Shown: positions 33,657 through 45,692 of the stretch, piece after piece
Position numbering within the stretch: position 1 is the stretch's first letter
Layout of the letters: every line of letters starts with the position of its first letter
Translations under genes and position numbers: made by a program
Assembly (NCBI RefSeq): GCF_022012295.1
Contig: NZ_JAKLTN010000002.1
Span: 868,001 to 932,000 of the forward strand
Source: Dechloromonas hankyongensis
Lineage (GTDB): Bacteria; Pseudomonadota; Gammaproteobacteria; Burkholderiales; Rhodocyclaceae
Length of the DNA: 64,000 nt
Direction: 5' to 3'
Notes under the pieces: model-generated
The model's input: the letters and a program-made list of their open reading frames with translations, nothing else
Told to the model about the DNA's origin: nothing
Databases searched by the model: none

Positions 33657-34130
33657 ATGAACTCCGATGATCTTTTCCTGAAGCGTGCCGTCGAACTGGC
33701 GCGCATCGGCAGCGAAGCGGGCGAAGGCGGCCCGTTTGGCGCCGTCATCGTTCGCGACGGCAAGATCATCGCCGAAGGCTGGAACCGCGTACTAGCCAGC
33801 CACGACCCCACCGCCCACGCCGAAATGGGCGCCATCCGCACTGCCTGCACCCAGTTCGGTCACTTCCACTTACCCGGCTGCACGCTCTATGCCTCCAGCG
33901 AACCGTGCCCGATGTGCCTGTCGGCGGCCTATTGGGCGCGCATCGAGCGCATCGTCTTTGCCAACCGCCGGACCGAAGCAGCGGCCATCGGTTTCTGCGA
34001 CGACGAGTTGTATTGCGAACTGAACCGGCATTTCACCGAGCGCAGCATCGTCATGGAGCACCGCCCGCTGCCTGGCGCCGAGGCCCCTTTGCGGGAATGG
34101 GCGAGCAGCCCGTCGCACGTCGCATACTGA
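33657..34130 (+). CDS. Guanine deaminase-like nucleoside deaminase (CDA fold)
   Basis: Zinc-dependent deaminase; closest in pattern to the short bacterial guanine deaminase (GuaD of Bacillus), converting guanine to xanthine. The 157-residue protein has the zinc/catalytic motif PTAHAEMGAIR (about residues 51-61) and EPCPMCLSA (about residues 83-90), and GGPFGAVIVRDGKIIAEG near the N-terminus. The ATG at 33657 was preferred to a GTG ten codons upstream. A tRNA-adenosine deaminase is less likely because the C-terminal part matches the GuaD pattern (GFCDDELYCEL). Confidence 0.85.
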   Translation: MNSDDLFLKRAVELARIGSEAGEGGPFGAVIVRDGKIIAEGWNRVLASHDPTAHAEMGAIRTACTQFGHFHLPGCTLYASSEPCPMCLSAAYWARIERIVFANRRTEAAAIGFCDDELYCELNRHFTERSIVMEHRPLPGAEAPLREWASSPSHVAY

Positions 34131-34139
34131 CATCCTCCC

Positions 34140-34454
34140 ATGCTTCCCGGAACCATTCCCCATCGCGCCGAAACACTCCAGGTCCTGCGCCTGATCGGCA
34201 GCGAACCGATCCTGATGCTGACCGGCGACGACGAAGGCTACGGCTCAAGGTGGACGCTCAGCGGTCAACAGGTGCAACCGGCCATTGCCCGTTACCTGAT
34301 GGAATCCGGATTCGTTGCCGAAATCGGACAGACCGAGTTCGGCGCCCGCAAGCTGGCCCTGACCGCGAGCGGCAACCAGTTTCGGGAAAAGGGGCTGTCG
34401 TGGTGGTCAGGCCTGAGCCTGATCCAGAAAATACGGGTCACCCTGTTCGGCTAG
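34140..34454 (+). CDS. Hypothetical protein, 104 aa
   Basis: I do not recognise this family. The product has no signal peptide or membrane segment. Its middle part (VQPAIARYLMESGFVAEIGQTEFGARKLALTASGNQFREKG) looks like a winged-helix wing-and-helix pattern (a helix, then a beta hairpin ending in LTASG), as in small DNA-binding proteins, but no family can be named. It follows the deaminase by nine bases and is probably co-transcribed. Confidence 0.6.
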   Translation: MLPGTIPHRAETLQVLRLIGSEPILMLTGDDEGYGSRWTLSGQQVQPAIARYLMESGFVAEIGQTEFGARKLALTASGNQFREKGLSWWSGLSLIQKIRVTLFG

Positions 34455-34487
34455 GCCTGCCGGCCGCGCCACCACTAGCCAACGCAA

Positions 34488-34958
34488 TCAGAAGGCGCTT
34501 CGTTGCTCTGGAAACTGCCGCTCCGGAAACATTTCGCTAAAGCGCTGCCCCTGATTGGCACAGGGGACTTGCCGCAAATACAGCCCGAGGTTTTTGTCCT
34601 CTTCGCGGATATGACGCTCGAACCAGCAGCCGATGTAGCGAATCACGCCAAAAACATTGATTCCCGGACGCTCCATGTCATTCAGCACATTGCGGATGCT
34701 GTGCAGCATCGTGGCGTGTTTTTCGCCATGGCGGTGAAAGTCCAACCCTGCCTCGCGCGCCAGCCGCTCTTCCGTCCGGCAATGATCAAGCAGCGCATTA
34801 AACAGGGCTTCGGCTTCGTCAGCCGGAACAGCGTTGTGTTCGAGACACGACGCCTTGAAAATTTCGAGCTGTTCGAAAAGGCGAGCATGCTGCTCATCGA
34901 TTTCCGGAATATCGACCACCAGCGTACTCGGCAGGTAAGAAAAAGATGAATTCCGCAT
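34488..34958 (-). CDS. Bacteriohemerythrin
   Basis: Diiron oxygen-binding four-helix protein. The 156-residue product has the ligand set in order: His24 in DIPEIDEQHARLF, His59 and Glu63 in HCRTEE, His in FHRHGEKH (about 77 and 81) and His116 with Asp121 in HIREEDKN. An upstream extension was rejected since GGGAGGGG stands directly before the ATG at 34958. A promoter with TTGTTA and TAGATT precedes it, so it is expressed alone. A role in oxygen sensing or storage is usual for the family in microaerophilic bacteria. Confidence 0.88.
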   Translation of the reverse strand: MRNSSFSYLPSTLVVDIPEIDEQHARLFEQLEIFKASCLEHNAVPADEAEALFNALLDHCRTEERLAREAGLDFHRHGEKHATMLHSIRNVLNDMERPGINVFGVIRYIGCWFERHIREEDKNLGLYLRQVPCANQGQRFSEMFPERQFPEQRSAF

Positions 34959-35016
34959 ACCCCTCCCAAACTCTCGAAAGCCTTGGTGCACAGTAAAAGC
35001 GACCAATTCTCCTTTT

Positions 35017-35045
35017 AATCTAGACCAATGCAACGGTTTTAACAA
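35017..35045 (-). promoter_or_regulatory. Sigma-70 promoter of the hemerythrin gene
   Basis: On the minus strand TTGTTA (35040-35045) and TAGATT (35017-35022) are 17 bases apart, about 55 bases before the hemerythrin ATG. It overlaps an AT-rich patch in an otherwise GC-rich region. Confidence 0.55.
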
Positions 35046-35066
35046 TACGCAATTCGGCCAATGGAC

Positions 35067-35450
35067 TCAGAGCTTGCGCTCGACACGAAAGAGCAAGCGA
35101 TTGCCCCGCTCGTCCTCGGCACTACCCAGGAAAGACCGGCACGAAATCGCCGTCCACCGCGCGGCCATCACCCGCCCATCGCTACAGCGCACAATGCCCT
35201 TGCCGGATTCGCCTTCACAGCTCACCGGCACGGGCGACGAGTCCGGCGCAGCCATCTCGCCGTCACAGCGCAAGCGCCCTTCCTGGTCGGCCAGCACGAA
35301 GCGGCCACCGCCGGCCGTATTGCCGGGAAAAGCCTTGCCGCGCAGTTCGCCCGGCACGTCGCTGAGGGTGCCGCGAGCGTAATAGCCGAAGGCGCAGGCG
35401 ACCGACAGGAGCGGCAGAACAAGCAGGGAGAGGGCAAGGCGTCGGTCCAT
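35067..35450 (-). CDS. Secreted hypothetical protein, 127 aa
   Basis: The N-terminus LALSLLVLPLLSVACAFGYYA is a signal peptide or membrane anchor (residues 4-24). The C-terminal part contains three cysteines (LRCDGEM, VSCEGE, VRCSDG) and a fourth in ISCRSF, which could form disulfides in the periplasm. No family is recognised and no clear ribosome binding site precedes the ATG. It is divergent from dapC. Confidence 0.6.
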   Translation of the reverse strand: MDRRLALSLLVLPLLSVACAFGYYARGTLSDVPGELRGKAFPGNTAGGGRFVLADQEGRLRCDGEMAAPDSSPVPVSCEGESGKGIVRCSDGRVMAARWTAISCRSFLGSAEDERGNRLLFRVERKL

Positions 35451-35508
35451 GAGGCAGGCAAGTGTTTTTCGGCGATAATCGTCGTTTTACACCCATTCGA
35501 CGTCCGAC

Positions 35509-36699
35509 GTGAATCCGCACCTCGCCCAACTCCAGCCCTACCCCTTCGAAAAGCTGCGCGCCCTGTTCGCCGGCGTCACCCCGAATTCGCAATACAAGGA
35601 AATCAAGCTCTCCATCGGCGAACCGCAACATCCGACGCCGGCCTTCATCATCGACGCGCTGGCCAACGGCCTAAAGGGACTGGCTAATTATCCGACGACG
35701 CAGGGCATCCCGGCCCTGCGCCAGGCGATCGCGGCGTGGTGCCAGCGGCGCTACGGGCTCGAGCTGAATCCGGAAACCGAAATCCTGCCGGTCAATGGCT
35801 CGCGCGAAGCTCTTTTTTCCTTCGCCCAAACGGTGATCGACCCGAGCAAAGGGAAGGCCCCCATCGTCGTCAGCCCCAACCCGTTCTACCAGATCTACGA
35901 GGGCGCCGCTTACCTGTCCGGAGCCGTACCGCGCTTCCTGAACAACCTGCCGGAAAACGGCTTCGCTTTCGACTACTCAGCCCTGTCCGACGAAGAATGG
36001 TCGCGTGTCCAGCTGTTCTACGTCTGCTCGCCGGGCAATCCGACCGGCAAGGTGTTGTCGCTGGACGACTGGAAAACCCTGTTCGCCCTGTCGGACAAGT
36101 ACGGTTTCGTCATTGCCTCCGACGAATGCTATTCGGAAATCTATTTCGACGAAGCCAATCCGCCGATCGGCGGCCTGCAGGCGGCCAAGCTGCTCGGCCG
36201 CTCGAACGAGCGCCTGGTCATGTTCTCCAGCCTGTCCAAGCGCTCCAACGTACCGGGCATGCGCTCCGGTTTCGTCGCCGGCGATGCGGCCATCCTGAAG
36301 AAATACCTGCTGTTCCGCACCTACCAGGGCTGCGCCATGTCGCCGCCGGTGCAAACCGCTTCCATCGCCGCCTGGAACGACGAGGCGCATGTCCTCGACA
36401 ACCGCCACCAATACCGCGAGAAATTCGCCGCCTGCACGCCGCTGATGGCCGAGGTGCTGGGCACCGGCATGCCGGACGCCAGCTTCTACCTGTGGGCGAA
36501 GACTTCCATCCCGGATACCGAGTTCGCCCGCGGTCTGCTCGAACACTATAATGTGGTGGTTCTGCCCGGCAGTTTCCTCGCCCGCGAAGCTCAGGGTGTC
36601 AATCCGGGCGCCAATTTCATCCGCATCGCGCTGGTCGCCTCGCTCGCCGAGTGCCTCGAAGCCACCAAGCGCATCCGTCATTTCGCACAACAACTGTAA
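35509..36699 (+). CDS. dapC: Succinyldiaminopimelate aminotransferase
   Basis: PLP enzyme of the succinylase branch of lysine/diaminopimelate synthesis: N-succinyl-2-amino-6-ketopimelate to N-succinyl-LL-DAP. The 396-residue class I/II aminotransferase starts at a GTG and shows IGEPQHPTP, the [11 protein letters not shown] motif, ASDECYSE and the PLP-binding Lys in [15 protein letters not shown]. It is 16 bases before dapD. A -10-like GATAAT lies about 30 bases upstream; no clear ribosome binding site is seen before the GTG. Confidence 0.93.
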   Translation: MNPHLAQLQPYPFEKLRALFAGVTPNSQYKEIKLSIGEPQHPTPAFIIDALANGLKGLANYPTTQGIPALRQAIAAWCQRRYGLELNPETEILPVNGSREALFSFAQTVIDPSKGKAPIVVSPNPFYQIYEGAAYLSGAVPRFLNNLPENGFAFDYSALSDEEWSRVQLFYVCSPGNPTGKVLSLDDWKTLFALSDKYGFVIASDECYSEIYFDEANPPIGGLQAAKLLGRSNERLVMFSSLSKRSNVPGMRSGFVAGDAAILKKYLLFRTYQGCAMSPPVQTASIAAWNDEAHVLDNRHQYREKFAACTPLMAEVLGTGMPDASFYLWAKTSIPDTEFARGLLEHYNVVVLPGSFLAREAQGVNPGANFIRIALVASLAECLEATKRIRHFAQQL

Positions 36700-36715
36700 C
36701 CAAGAGAGAACACAC

Positions 36716-37531
36716 ATGAGCCATCCTTTGCAAGCCACCATCGACGAACTCTGGGAAAAGCGCACCGAGTTGACCACCCAGTCCACCGACGCCATCAAGG
36801 TGATCGAGTCGGTCATCGGCGATCTGGACAGCGGCAAGCTGCGTATCGCCGAAAAGATCAACGGCGAGTGGTCGGTCAACCAGTGGGCCAAGAAGGCCGT
36901 CCTGCTCTCCTTCCGCACCCGCGACAACCGCGTCCAGGAAGCCGGCGACGTCCGTTTCTTCGACAAGGTCGACACCAAGTTCCAGGGATGGACCGAAGAG
37001 CAGTTCAAGGCCGGCGGTTTCCGCGTCGTGCCGGGCGCCTTCGCCCGCAAGGGTGCTTTCATCGCCAAGAACGCGGTGCTCATGCCATCCTTCGTCAACA
37101 TCGGCGCCTACGTCGATGAAGGCACCATGGTCGACGCCTGGGCCACCGTCGGCTCCTGCGCCCAGATCGGCAAGAACGTGCACCTGTCCGGCGGCGTCGG
37201 CATTGGCGGCGTGCTGGAACCGATCCAGGCCGGCCCGGTCATCATCGAAGACAACTGCTTCATCGGCGCTCGCTCGGAAGTGGTCGAAGGCGTCGTTGTC
37301 GGCGAAAACTCGGTGATCTCGATGGGCGTCTATATCGGCCAGAGCACCCCGATCTACGACCGCGAAACCGGCGAAATCACCTACGGCAAGATCCCCCCGG
37401 GCTCCGTCGTGATCTCCGGCAACCTGCCCAAGGATGGCGGCAAGTACAGCCTCTATGCTGCTATCATCGTCAAGAAGGTGGACGCGCAAACCCGCTCGAA
37501 GACCAGCATCAACGAGCTGCTGCGCGCCTAA
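36716..37531 (+). CDS. dapD: Tetrahydrodipicolinate N-succinyltransferase
   Basis: Succinylates tetrahydrodipicolinate using succinyl-CoA. The 271-residue protein has an N-terminal helical domain (residues 1-100, [16 protein letters not shown]) and a left-handed beta helix of hexapeptide repeats with [18 protein letters not shown] and [12 protein letters not shown]. The ATG at 36716 with AGAGAG upstream is the start; longer extensions upstream overlap dapC and are shadows. It forms one operon with dapC, pilU and dapE. Confidence 0.96.
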   Translation: MSHPLQATIDELWEKRTELTTQSTDAIKVIESVIGDLDSGKLRIAEKINGEWSVNQWAKKAVLLSFRTRDNRVQEAGDVRFFDKVDTKFQGWTEEQFKAGGFRVVPGAFARKGAFIAKNAVLMPSFVNIGAYVDEGTMVDAWATVGSCAQIGKNVHLSGGVGIGGVLEPIQAGPVIIEDNCFIGARSEVVEGVVVGENSVISMGVYIGQSTPIYDRETGEITYGKIPPGSVVISGNLPKDGGKYSLYAAIIVKKVDAQTRSKTSINELLRA

Positions 37532-37556
37532 GTCACGTCACCACGAAGGTCTTGCG

Positions 37557-39883
<2,327 letters not shown>

Positions 39884-39914
39884 CCCGCTGACAACCATAA
39901 CCAGCACACCATCC

Positions 39915-40811
39915 ATGACTACCGCCGCCAAGAGCGAACTTTTTACCGTTCGCGACTACATTCGCTATGCCGTCAGCCGCTTCAACGGCGCCGGTCTGTT
40001 TTTCGGCCATGGCAACGACAATGCCTGGGACGAAGCCGTCTATCTGACGCTGCACACGCTGCATCTGCCGCTCGACCGCCTCGAACCTTTCCTCGATGCC
40101 CGCCTGCTGCCGCATGAGCGTGAGCAGCTGCTCGACATCTACACCCGCCGCTGCCAAGACCGCCTGCCCGCCGCCTACCTGACGCACGAAGCCTGGCTCG
40201 GCGAGCACCGCTTCTACGTCGATGATCGCGTCATCGTACCGCGCTCCTTTATCGCCGAACTGCTCGACGAGCAGCTGACCCCGTGGATCGACGATCCGTG
40301 GGCCGTCGAATCCGCCCTCGACCTGTGCACCGGTTCCGGCTGCCTGGCCATCCTGACCGCCCTCGCCTTCCCCAATGCCGACGTCGCCGCCGTCGACCTG
40401 TCGCCCGATGCCATCGCCGTCGCCGAGCGCAATGTCGCCGACTATGGGCTCTGCGACCGCGTCGAACTGATCCAGTCCGACGCCTTCAAGAACCTGGACG
40501 GCCGCAAGTTCGACCTGATCATCTCCAACCCGCCCTACGTCAATGCCGAGTCCGTTGCCGCCCTGCCGCCGGAATACCTGCACGAGCCCGAACTGGCCCT
40601 CGGCTCGGGCGAGGACGGCCTCGACTTCACCCGCATCATCCTGCGCGAAGCGAAAAAGCACCTGACCGACAACGGCATCCTCATCGTCGAAATCGGCCAC
40701 AACCGCGACGCGCTGGAAGCGGCCTACCCCGCCCTACCCTTCACCTGGCTCGACACTGCCGCCGGCGACGAATACGTCTTCCTGCTCCACGCCGCCGACC
40801 TGCCTGAGTAA
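39915..40811 (+). CDS. prmB: 50S ribosomal protein L3 N5-glutamine methyltransferase
   Basis: Methylates a glutamine of ribosomal protein L3. The 298-residue protein has an N-terminal helical domain (residues 1-110), motif I ALDLCTGSGCLAI (about residues 134-146) and the substrate motif SNPPY (about residue 198). PrmC is the closest alternative, but the N-terminal DYIRYAVSRFNGAGLFFGHG is the PrmB pattern. It follows dapE by 31 bases; the spermidine-synthase-like gene follows within nine. Confidence 0.93.
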   Translation: MTTAAKSELFTVRDYIRYAVSRFNGAGLFFGHGNDNAWDEAVYLTLHTLHLPLDRLEPFLDARLLPHEREQLLDIYTRRCQDRLPAAYLTHEAWLGEHRFYVDDRVIVPRSFIAELLDEQLTPWIDDPWAVESALDLCTGSGCLAILTALAFPNADVAAVDLSPDAIAVAERNVADYGLCDRVELIQSDAFKNLDGRKFDLIISNPPYVNAESVAALPPEYLHEPELALGSGEDGLDFTRIILREAKKHLTDNGILIVEIGHNRDALEAAYPALPFTWLDTAAGDEYVFLLHAADLPE

Positions 40812-40820
40812 ATTCGCAGC

Positions 40821-41690
40821 TTGAGCAAGCTGTACGAACTGCCCAGCCCGTTCGAAGTCGAGACGGGCATGGTGCTGCTGCACGAACCGCCCTGGGCGCG
40901 CGCCGGCGAACTGCGCGCCCAACTGCTCGACGAAAGCTATCCCAAGCCTTTCGTCATCGACGATGGCAAGTCCCGGTTCCTGTATTTCAACGTCCGCCTG
41001 ATGCAGAGCGAAATGTCACTCAAGGCGCCGAACGACCTGGCCATCCGCTACACGCAGAAAATGATGGCCTTCCTGCTCTTCCAACCGCGCCCGAAACGCA
41101 TTGCGCTGATCGGCCTGGGTGGCGGCTCGCTGGTCAAGTTCTGCTATCACCGGATGCCCGGCACGCACATGACCGCCGTCGAACTCGACCCCGAGGTGAT
41201 CGCCTTTCGCGACACCTTCCTGGTGCCGCCGGACAACGAGCGTTTGCAAATCATCAACGGCGACGGCGCCGAATTTCTCGAAACCACCGACAAGGGCCTC
41301 GACGTCCTGCTCGTCGATGCCTTCGACAAGACCGGTTTCGCACCCAGTCTGGCCAATCGCGAATTTTTCGATAACGCCTACGCCAAACTGGCCGGCAACG
41401 GCGTGCTGGTCATCAATCTGGCCGGCGAGAAGGAAAGCTACGCCGGACTGATTGGCGAAGTCATGCACGTTTTCGACGACCAAGTCATCGTCATCTCGGT
41501 GCCGGACGACGGCAACCACGTGCTTTACGCCTTCAAGGAAAGCTACTTCGAGCCGCGCTGGCGCTGGTTGCACAACTACGCCAAGGAACTGCGCGCCAAG
41601 TTCAGCCTGGACTTCCCGGCCTTTGTGCAAAAAATGGAACGCTCGAGCAAACTCGGCCTCGCCCGCCGCGAAGCCATCCGCCGGCGCTGA
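40821..41690 (+). CDS. Spermidine synthase-like protein (polyamine aminopropyltransferase fold)
   Basis: The 289-residue protein has a SAM/decarboxylated-SAM fold with LIGLGGGSLVKF (about residues 94-105), an acidic MTAVELDPEV and DVLLVDAFD, the pattern of the spermidine synthase superfamily. The N-terminal tetramerisation part of true SpeE is missing and the family is often annotated without known activity. The start is a TTG nine bases after prmB without a clear ribosome binding site; the next in-frame ATG is at 40869. Aminopropyl transfer is not certain. Confidence 0.75.
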   Translation: MSKLYELPSPFEVETGMVLLHEPPWARAGELRAQLLDESYPKPFVIDDGKSRFLYFNVRLMQSEMSLKAPNDLAIRYTQKMMAFLLFQPRPKRIALIGLGGGSLVKFCYHRMPGTHMTAVELDPEVIAFRDTFLVPPDNERLQIINGDGAEFLETTDKGLDVLLVDAFDKTGFAPSLANREFFDNAYAKLAGNGVLVINLAGEKESYAGLIGEVMHVFDDQVIVISVPDDGNHVLYAFKESYFEPRWRWLHNYAKELRAKFSLDFPAFVQKMERSSKLGLARREAIRRR

Positions 41691-41694
41691 TCGC

Positions 41695-41898
41695 CTATTT
41701 CGCCTCGTCGCCCTGCGCACTGCGCTGGGCCGCCTGTTTGCTCACCGCTTCAAGGTCACGCTGCATCTTGTCCACGGTGGCGCGCCCCTGCTCCAGCTCC
41801 TGCTTTTTCAGGGCGGCCGACGTCGCGGCCGTACTGGCCGTCTCCACTCCACAAGCGGCGAGCATGCCCAGCACCAACAGCATTGCCACACTTTTCAT
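41695..41898 (-). CDS. Small lipoprotein, 67 aa
   Basis: A short lipoprotein with signal peptide and lipobox LAAC (Cys about residue 16), followed by a short charged helical part (LKKQELEQGRATVDKMQRDLEAVSKQ). A GGGAG ribosome binding site stands before the ATG at 41898. It ends four bases from the convergent spermidine-synthase-like gene and lies just downstream of pepD. No function can be named. Confidence 0.75.
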   Translation of the reverse strand: MKSVAMLLVLGMLAACGVETASTAATSAALKKQELEQGRATVDKMQRDLEAVSKQAAQRSAQGDEAK

Positions 41899-41909
41899 GA
41901 CCACTCCCT

Positions 41910-43379
41910 TCAGCGCAATTCGGCCAGAATAGCCGTCAGCAGTTGCCAGCAGCGGGCCACCGAAGCAATGTCGACCCGCTCCCCCGGCGCATGGGCGCCG
42001 CGTATGGTCGGACCGAAGGAAACGATGTCCAGGCCGGGATACTTGGCGCCGATGATGCCGCATTCCAGTCCGGCATGAATCACCTGCACGGCCGAATCGG
42101 CACCGAATTCACTTTTATAGACCGCCTGGCAGGTTTTCAGCAAGGCTGACGCCGGATTGGGCGCCCAGCCGGGATAGTAGCCCTCGGTGCTTGCCGCTGT
42201 GCCGCTCAGCGCCCACAAACTGACGATTTCGTCGGCCAATGCCGTGCTGCCGCTATCAAGCAGCGAGCGCACCATGAAGTTGCACGAACCGCTGGCCGGT
42301 AGCAGATCGACCATGCCGAGATTGTTCGAGGTCTCGACCACGCCCGGCACGTGCCGGCTCATGCGCCGGACGCCGTGCGGCGCCGCCTGCAGGGTGGCTA
42401 GCCAGACCGCCTGCTCTTCGCGCGCCAATACTGCGCTCACCGCATCGGGCGAAACCGCCAGCGCCACCCCATCATCGACGCCCTGCAACTCGCTGCGCAA
42501 CAGAGCCTGCAGCTCCGCCACCTCGGCCGCCAGCCGCTCACCCATGCCTGCCGGCAGCACAAAAGACGCCACAGCCTCGCGCGGCAGGGCATTGCGGGCC
42601 GTTCCGCCCTTCAGCGCCGCCAGACGCAACGGGAAATCCTGTTCCAGTTGGTGCAGCACGCGCACCAGCAATTTAATGGCATTGCCGCGCTCCTCATGGA
42701 TCTCAACACCCGAATGGCCGCCGCGCAAGCCGTGCAGCGCGATCTGCCAGCCTTGATGGCCGTCGGGCACGGTCCCCAGTCGACCCGGGCGCTCGACATT
42801 GACGTCCAGCCCGCCCGCACAGCCGAGATAAAACTCACCCCAGTCCTCGGTATCCAGATTCAACATCAGCCGGCCGTGCAGCACTCCCGGCGCCAGGCCG
42901 CGCGCGCCGCCCATGCCGGCTTCCTCATCGACCGTCAGCAAGGCTTCGAGCGGGCCGTGCGCGATGTCCTCGCTATCGAGAACGGCCAGGATCAACGCAA
43001 CGCCGATCCCGTTATCGGCGCCCAGCGTGGTTTTGTCGGCGACCAGCCAGCCGCCGTCCCGCGTCGGAACAATCGGATCGCGCAGGAAATCGTGTTTGCT
43101 GTCGCCATTCTTCTGGCACACCATGTCGAGATGCGCCTGCAGCACGACGCCGGGCGATTGCTCCCGTCCCGCCGTGGTCGGCTTGCGGATGAGCAGGTTG
43201 CCCGCCGCATCGACTTCCGCCGCCAATCCGCGCCCACCGGCCCAGGCCAGCAATTCGTCGCGCAGCGCCGCTTCATGCTTGGAAGCCCGGGGAATGCGGC
43301 ACAGCGTGGCGAAATGTGCCCAGACGGCCGCTGGTTGAAGGCCGGAGAACACCGGGTGTGCAGTAGAGGACTGAGGCAT
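41910..43379 (-). CDS. pepD: Aminoacyl-histidine dipeptidase (cytosol non-specific dipeptidase)
   Basis: Hydrolyses dipeptides such as Xaa-His; dizinc enzyme of the M20 family. The 489-residue protein shows LQAHLDMVCQ (metal His), GADNGIG (Asp), TVDEEAGMGGA (Glu-Glu) and a C-terminal VIHAGLECGII. The ATG at 43379 has TTGGAG at good spacing; a longer frame runs into the tRNA-His gene and was rejected. It follows the tRNA-His terminator closely, with no obvious promoter of its own. Confidence 0.93.
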   Translation of the reverse strand: MPQSSTAHPVFSGLQPAAVWAHFATLCRIPRASKHEAALRDELLAWAGGRGLAAEVDAAGNLLIRKPTTAGREQSPGVVLQAHLDMVCQKNGDSKHDFLRDPIVPTRDGGWLVADKTTLGADNGIGVALILAVLDSEDIAHGPLEALLTVDEEAGMGGARGLAPGVLHGRLMLNLDTEDWGEFYLGCAGGLDVNVERPGRLGTVPDGHQGWQIALHGLRGGHSGVEIHEERGNAIKLLVRVLHQLEQDFPLRLAALKGGTARNALPREAVASFVLPAGMGERLAAEVAELQALLRSELQGVDDGVALAVSPDAVSAVLAREEQAVWLATLQAAPHGVRRMSRHVPGVVETSNNLGMVDLLPASGSCNFMVRSLLDSGSTALADEIVSLWALSGTAASTEGYYPGWAPNPASALLKTCQAVYKSEFGADSAVQVIHAGLECGIIGAKYPGLDIVSFGPTIRGAHAPGERVDIASVARCWQLLTAILAELR

Positions 43380-43393
43380 CGCCAAACTCCAAA

Positions 43394-43431
43394 GAGAAAA
43401 CCCCCGAGAGTCTTTCGACTTTCGGGGGTTT
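43394..43431 (-). terminator. Rho-independent terminator of tRNA-His
   Basis: Arms 43398-43407 and 43422-43431 (AAACCCCCGA/TCGGGGGTTT) continue through AGTC/GACT to a TTTC loop, a stem of about 15 bp with one wobble pair. On the minus strand the stem is followed by TTTTCTCTTT. Confidence 0.92.
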
Positions 43432-43436
43432 AAATC

Positions 43437-43513
43437 TGGGGCGACATACCGGGATCGAACCGGTGACACCTGGAATCACAATCCAGTGCTCTACCGACTG
43501 AGCTAATGCCGCC
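43437..43513 (-). tRNA. tRNA-His (GUG anticodon)
   Basis: The minus strand folds into a complete cloverleaf: acceptor GCGGCAT/ATGTCGC, D-loop TAGCTCAGTCGGTAGAGC, anticodon arm CTGGA-TTGTGAT-TCCAG with anticodon GTG, T-arm ACCGG-TTCGATC-CCGGT and encoded CCA (43437-43439). The extra 5' G (G-1, opposite C73) characteristic of tRNA-His is present at 43513. Confidence 0.97.
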
Positions 43514-43529
43514 GTCGAAGAAGGCGCGC

Positions 43530-43558
43530 ATTGTACGACGCCCCTTTGCTTCTGTCTA
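43530..43558 (-). promoter_or_regulatory. Sigma-70 promoter of tRNA-His
   Basis: TAGACA (43553-43558) and TACAAT (43530-43535) on the minus strand are 17 bases apart; the predicted start is about ten bases before the mature tRNA end. Confidence 0.75.
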
Positions 43559-43624
43559 CAGGCTTTTGTAGAAATTGCACGATTGTCCCGGATTGGTTCA
43601 GTCATCCCGGCAGCGAACCTTGCG

Positions 43625-43633
43625 TGATATTAT
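43625..43633 (+). promoter_or_regulatory. Extended -10 promoter candidate for tig
   Basis: TGATATTAT matches an extended -10 about 44 bases before the tig ATG. No good -35 is seen, so the call is tentative. Confidence 0.35.
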
Positions 43634-43676
43634 TACCGGCTTAATTTTTTCTCGGCTCCGGTCACAAGGAATACTC

Positions 43677-44981
43677 ATGGAAGCAACCACTGCACAAGCT
43701 AACGAACTCGAACGCCGCGTCGATCTCTCCATCGCCATCGCCGATGTCGAGAAGGAAATGGAACAACGCCTGAAGCGCATGGGCAAGAACATGAAGATGC
43801 CTGGCTTCCGCCCGGGCAAGGTGCCGTTCAACATCGTCAAGCAGCAGTATGGCGACCAGGCCCGCCACGAAGTGCTGTCCGAGGAACTGGACCGCGTCTT
43901 CGGTGAAACCGTTACCGCCCAGAAGACTCGCGTTGCCGGCTATCCGCGTATCGAGCCCAAGACCAGCGAAAGCACCACCCACCTCGAATTCACCGCCATT
44001 TTCGAGACCTACCCGGAATTCGCCCCGGGCGACCTGTCGGCCTCCGAAATCGAGCGCCCGACCCTCGAAGTCGGCGCCGGTGAAGTCGACAAGACCCTCG
44101 ACATCCTGCTCAAGCAACGCGTTTCCTACGTCGACGCCGACCGCGCCGCCGCCAAGGAAGACCGCGTCGTCATCGATTTCCTCGGCAAGAAGGACGGCGT
44201 GCCGTTCCAGGGCGGCCAGGCCAACGACTACCCGTTCGTCCTCGGCCAGGGCATGATGCTGCCCGACTTCGAAAATGCCGTCGAAGGCTCCAAGGTCGGT
44301 GAAACCAAGACTTTCGACCTGACCTTCCCGGCCGACTACCACGCCAAGGATCTGGCTGGCCAGACGGTCCAGTTCGACATCACCGTCAAGCAGGTGCAGG
44401 CTCCGAAGCTGCCGGAAGTCGACGCCGAATTCGCCAAGGGCATGGGCATCGCCGACGGCGACGTCGCCAAGATGCGTACCGAGATCGAATCCAACCTGAA
44501 GCGCGAAGTGAAACGTCGCATCGAAGGCAAGGTCAAAGACCAGGTTATGGAAGCCCTGCTCGCCGCCAACCCGATCACCGTGCCGGTCGCCCTCGTCGAC
44601 ATGGAAATCCAGCGCCTGATGCAGGCTGCCCGCCAGGACATGGAACAGCGCGGCATGAAGGTCAAGGATATGCCGATCCAGCCGGAATGGTTCGCCGACC
44701 AGGCCAAGCGCCGCGTCACCCTTGGCCTGATCCTTGCTGAGGTGGTGAAGACGGAAAAGCTTCAAGCAACCCCGGAACAGGTTCGTGCGATGGTCGAGGA
44801 AACCGCTGCCTCCTACGAACAGCCGGAAGAAGTCATCCGCTGGTATTACGCGCAACCGCAGCGCCTGCAGGAGGTCGAAGGTGTGGCCATCGAAAACAAC
44901 GTGGTCGCCTGGGTACTGAGCAAAGCCAAGGTTACCGACAAGGCTGCCGTTTTTGATGAACTGATGGGCCAAAAGCAGTAA
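43677..44981 (+). CDS. tig: Trigger factor
   Basis: Ribosome-bound chaperone and prolyl isomerase that receives nascent chains. The 434-residue protein (E. coli 432) has the N-terminal ribosome-binding signature GFRPGKVP (about residues 43-50), a central FKBP-like domain ([20 protein letters not shown], about residue 155) and a helical C-terminal chaperone domain. AAGGA precedes the ATG at 43677. It leads the tig-clpP-clpX-lon block. Confidence 0.97.
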   Translation: MEATTAQANELERRVDLSIAIADVEKEMEQRLKRMGKNMKMPGFRPGKVPFNIVKQQYGDQARHEVLSEELDRVFGETVTAQKTRVAGYPRIEPKTSESTTHLEFTAIFETYPEFAPGDLSASEIERPTLEVGAGEVDKTLDILLKQRVSYVDADRAAAKEDRVVIDFLGKKDGVPFQGGQANDYPFVLGQGMMLPDFENAVEGSKVGETKTFDLTFPADYHAKDLAGQTVQFDITVKQVQAPKLPEVDAEFAKGMGIADGDVAKMRTEIESNLKREVKRRIEGKVKDQVMEALLAANPITVPVALVDMEIQRLMQAARQDMEQRGMKVKDMPIQPEWFADQAKRRVTLGLILAEVVKTEKLQATPEQVRAMVEETAASYEQPEEVIRWYYAQPQRLQEVEGVAIENNVVAWVLSKAKVTDKAAVFDELMGQKQ

Positions 44982-44989
44982 TCTAGACC

Positions 44990-45007
44990 TTGTCGCAAAA
45001 GCGACAA
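44990..45007 (+). other. Hairpin between tig and clpP
   Basis: TTGTCGC and GCGACAA form a perfect 7-bp stem with an AAAA loop, without a following T run. It may be an RNA processing or stability element rather than a terminator. Confidence 0.4.
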
Positions 45008-45048
45008 ACGTCTTGAATGTAACTAACAGGCAACACACAAGGGCTGAC

Positions 45049-45678
45049 ATGAATATCGACAACGCAAGCAACTGGGATCCGCAGGCTCTGGGCCTCGTCC
45101 CGATGGTGGTGGAACAGAGCGGACGCGGCGAACGCGCGTACGACATCTATTCGCGCCTGTTGAAAGAGCGGGTGATCTTTCTTGTCGGCCCGGTGAACGA
45201 CGCCAGCGCCAACCTGGTTGTCGCCCAGCTTCTGTTCCTCGAAGCGGAAAATCCGGACAAGGACATCTACTTCTACATCAACTCGCCGGGCGGCTCGGTG
45301 ACGGCGGGCATGTCGATCTACGACACCATGCAGTTCATCAAGCCGGACGTGTCGACGCTGTGCATCGGCCAGGCCGCCTCGATGGGCGCCTTCCTGCTCT
45401 GCGCCGGCGCCAAGGGCAAGCGTTTCGCCCTGCCCAACTCGCGCGTGATGATTCACCAGCCGCTGGGTGGTTTCCAGGGCCAGGCCTCGGATATCGCCAT
45501 TCACGCCAAGGAAATCCTGTCCATCAAGGACAAGCTGAACCGCATCATGGCCGAGCACACCGGCCAGCCGCTGGAACGCATCGAAAAGGATACCGACCGC
45601 GACAACTTCCTTTCTGCGGTCGAAGCTGCAGAATACGGTTTGATCGACAAGGTGCTCACCCGCCGCGATGCGGCTTGA
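45049..45678 (+). CDS. clpP: ATP-dependent Clp protease proteolytic subunit
   Basis: Barrel-shaped serine protease that degrades substrates unfolded by ClpX. The 209-residue protein has the catalytic triad Ser111 in [11 protein letters not shown], His136 in MIHQPLGG and Asp185 in EKDTDRDNF. The ATG at 45049 with AAGGG upstream was chosen over an in-frame TTG twelve codons earlier. It is 14 bases before clpX. Confidence 0.97.
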   Translation: MNIDNASNWDPQALGLVPMVVEQSGRGERAYDIYSRLLKERVIFLVGPVNDASANLVVAQLLFLEAENPDKDIYFYINSPGGSVTAGMSIYDTMQFIKPDVSTLCIGQAASMGAFLLCAGAKGKRFALPNSRVMIHQPLGGFQGQASDIAIHAKEILSIKDKLNRIMAEHTGQPLERIEKDTDRDNFLSAVEAAEYGLIDKVLTRRDAA

Positions 45679-45692
45679 CCGGAGAAATACAG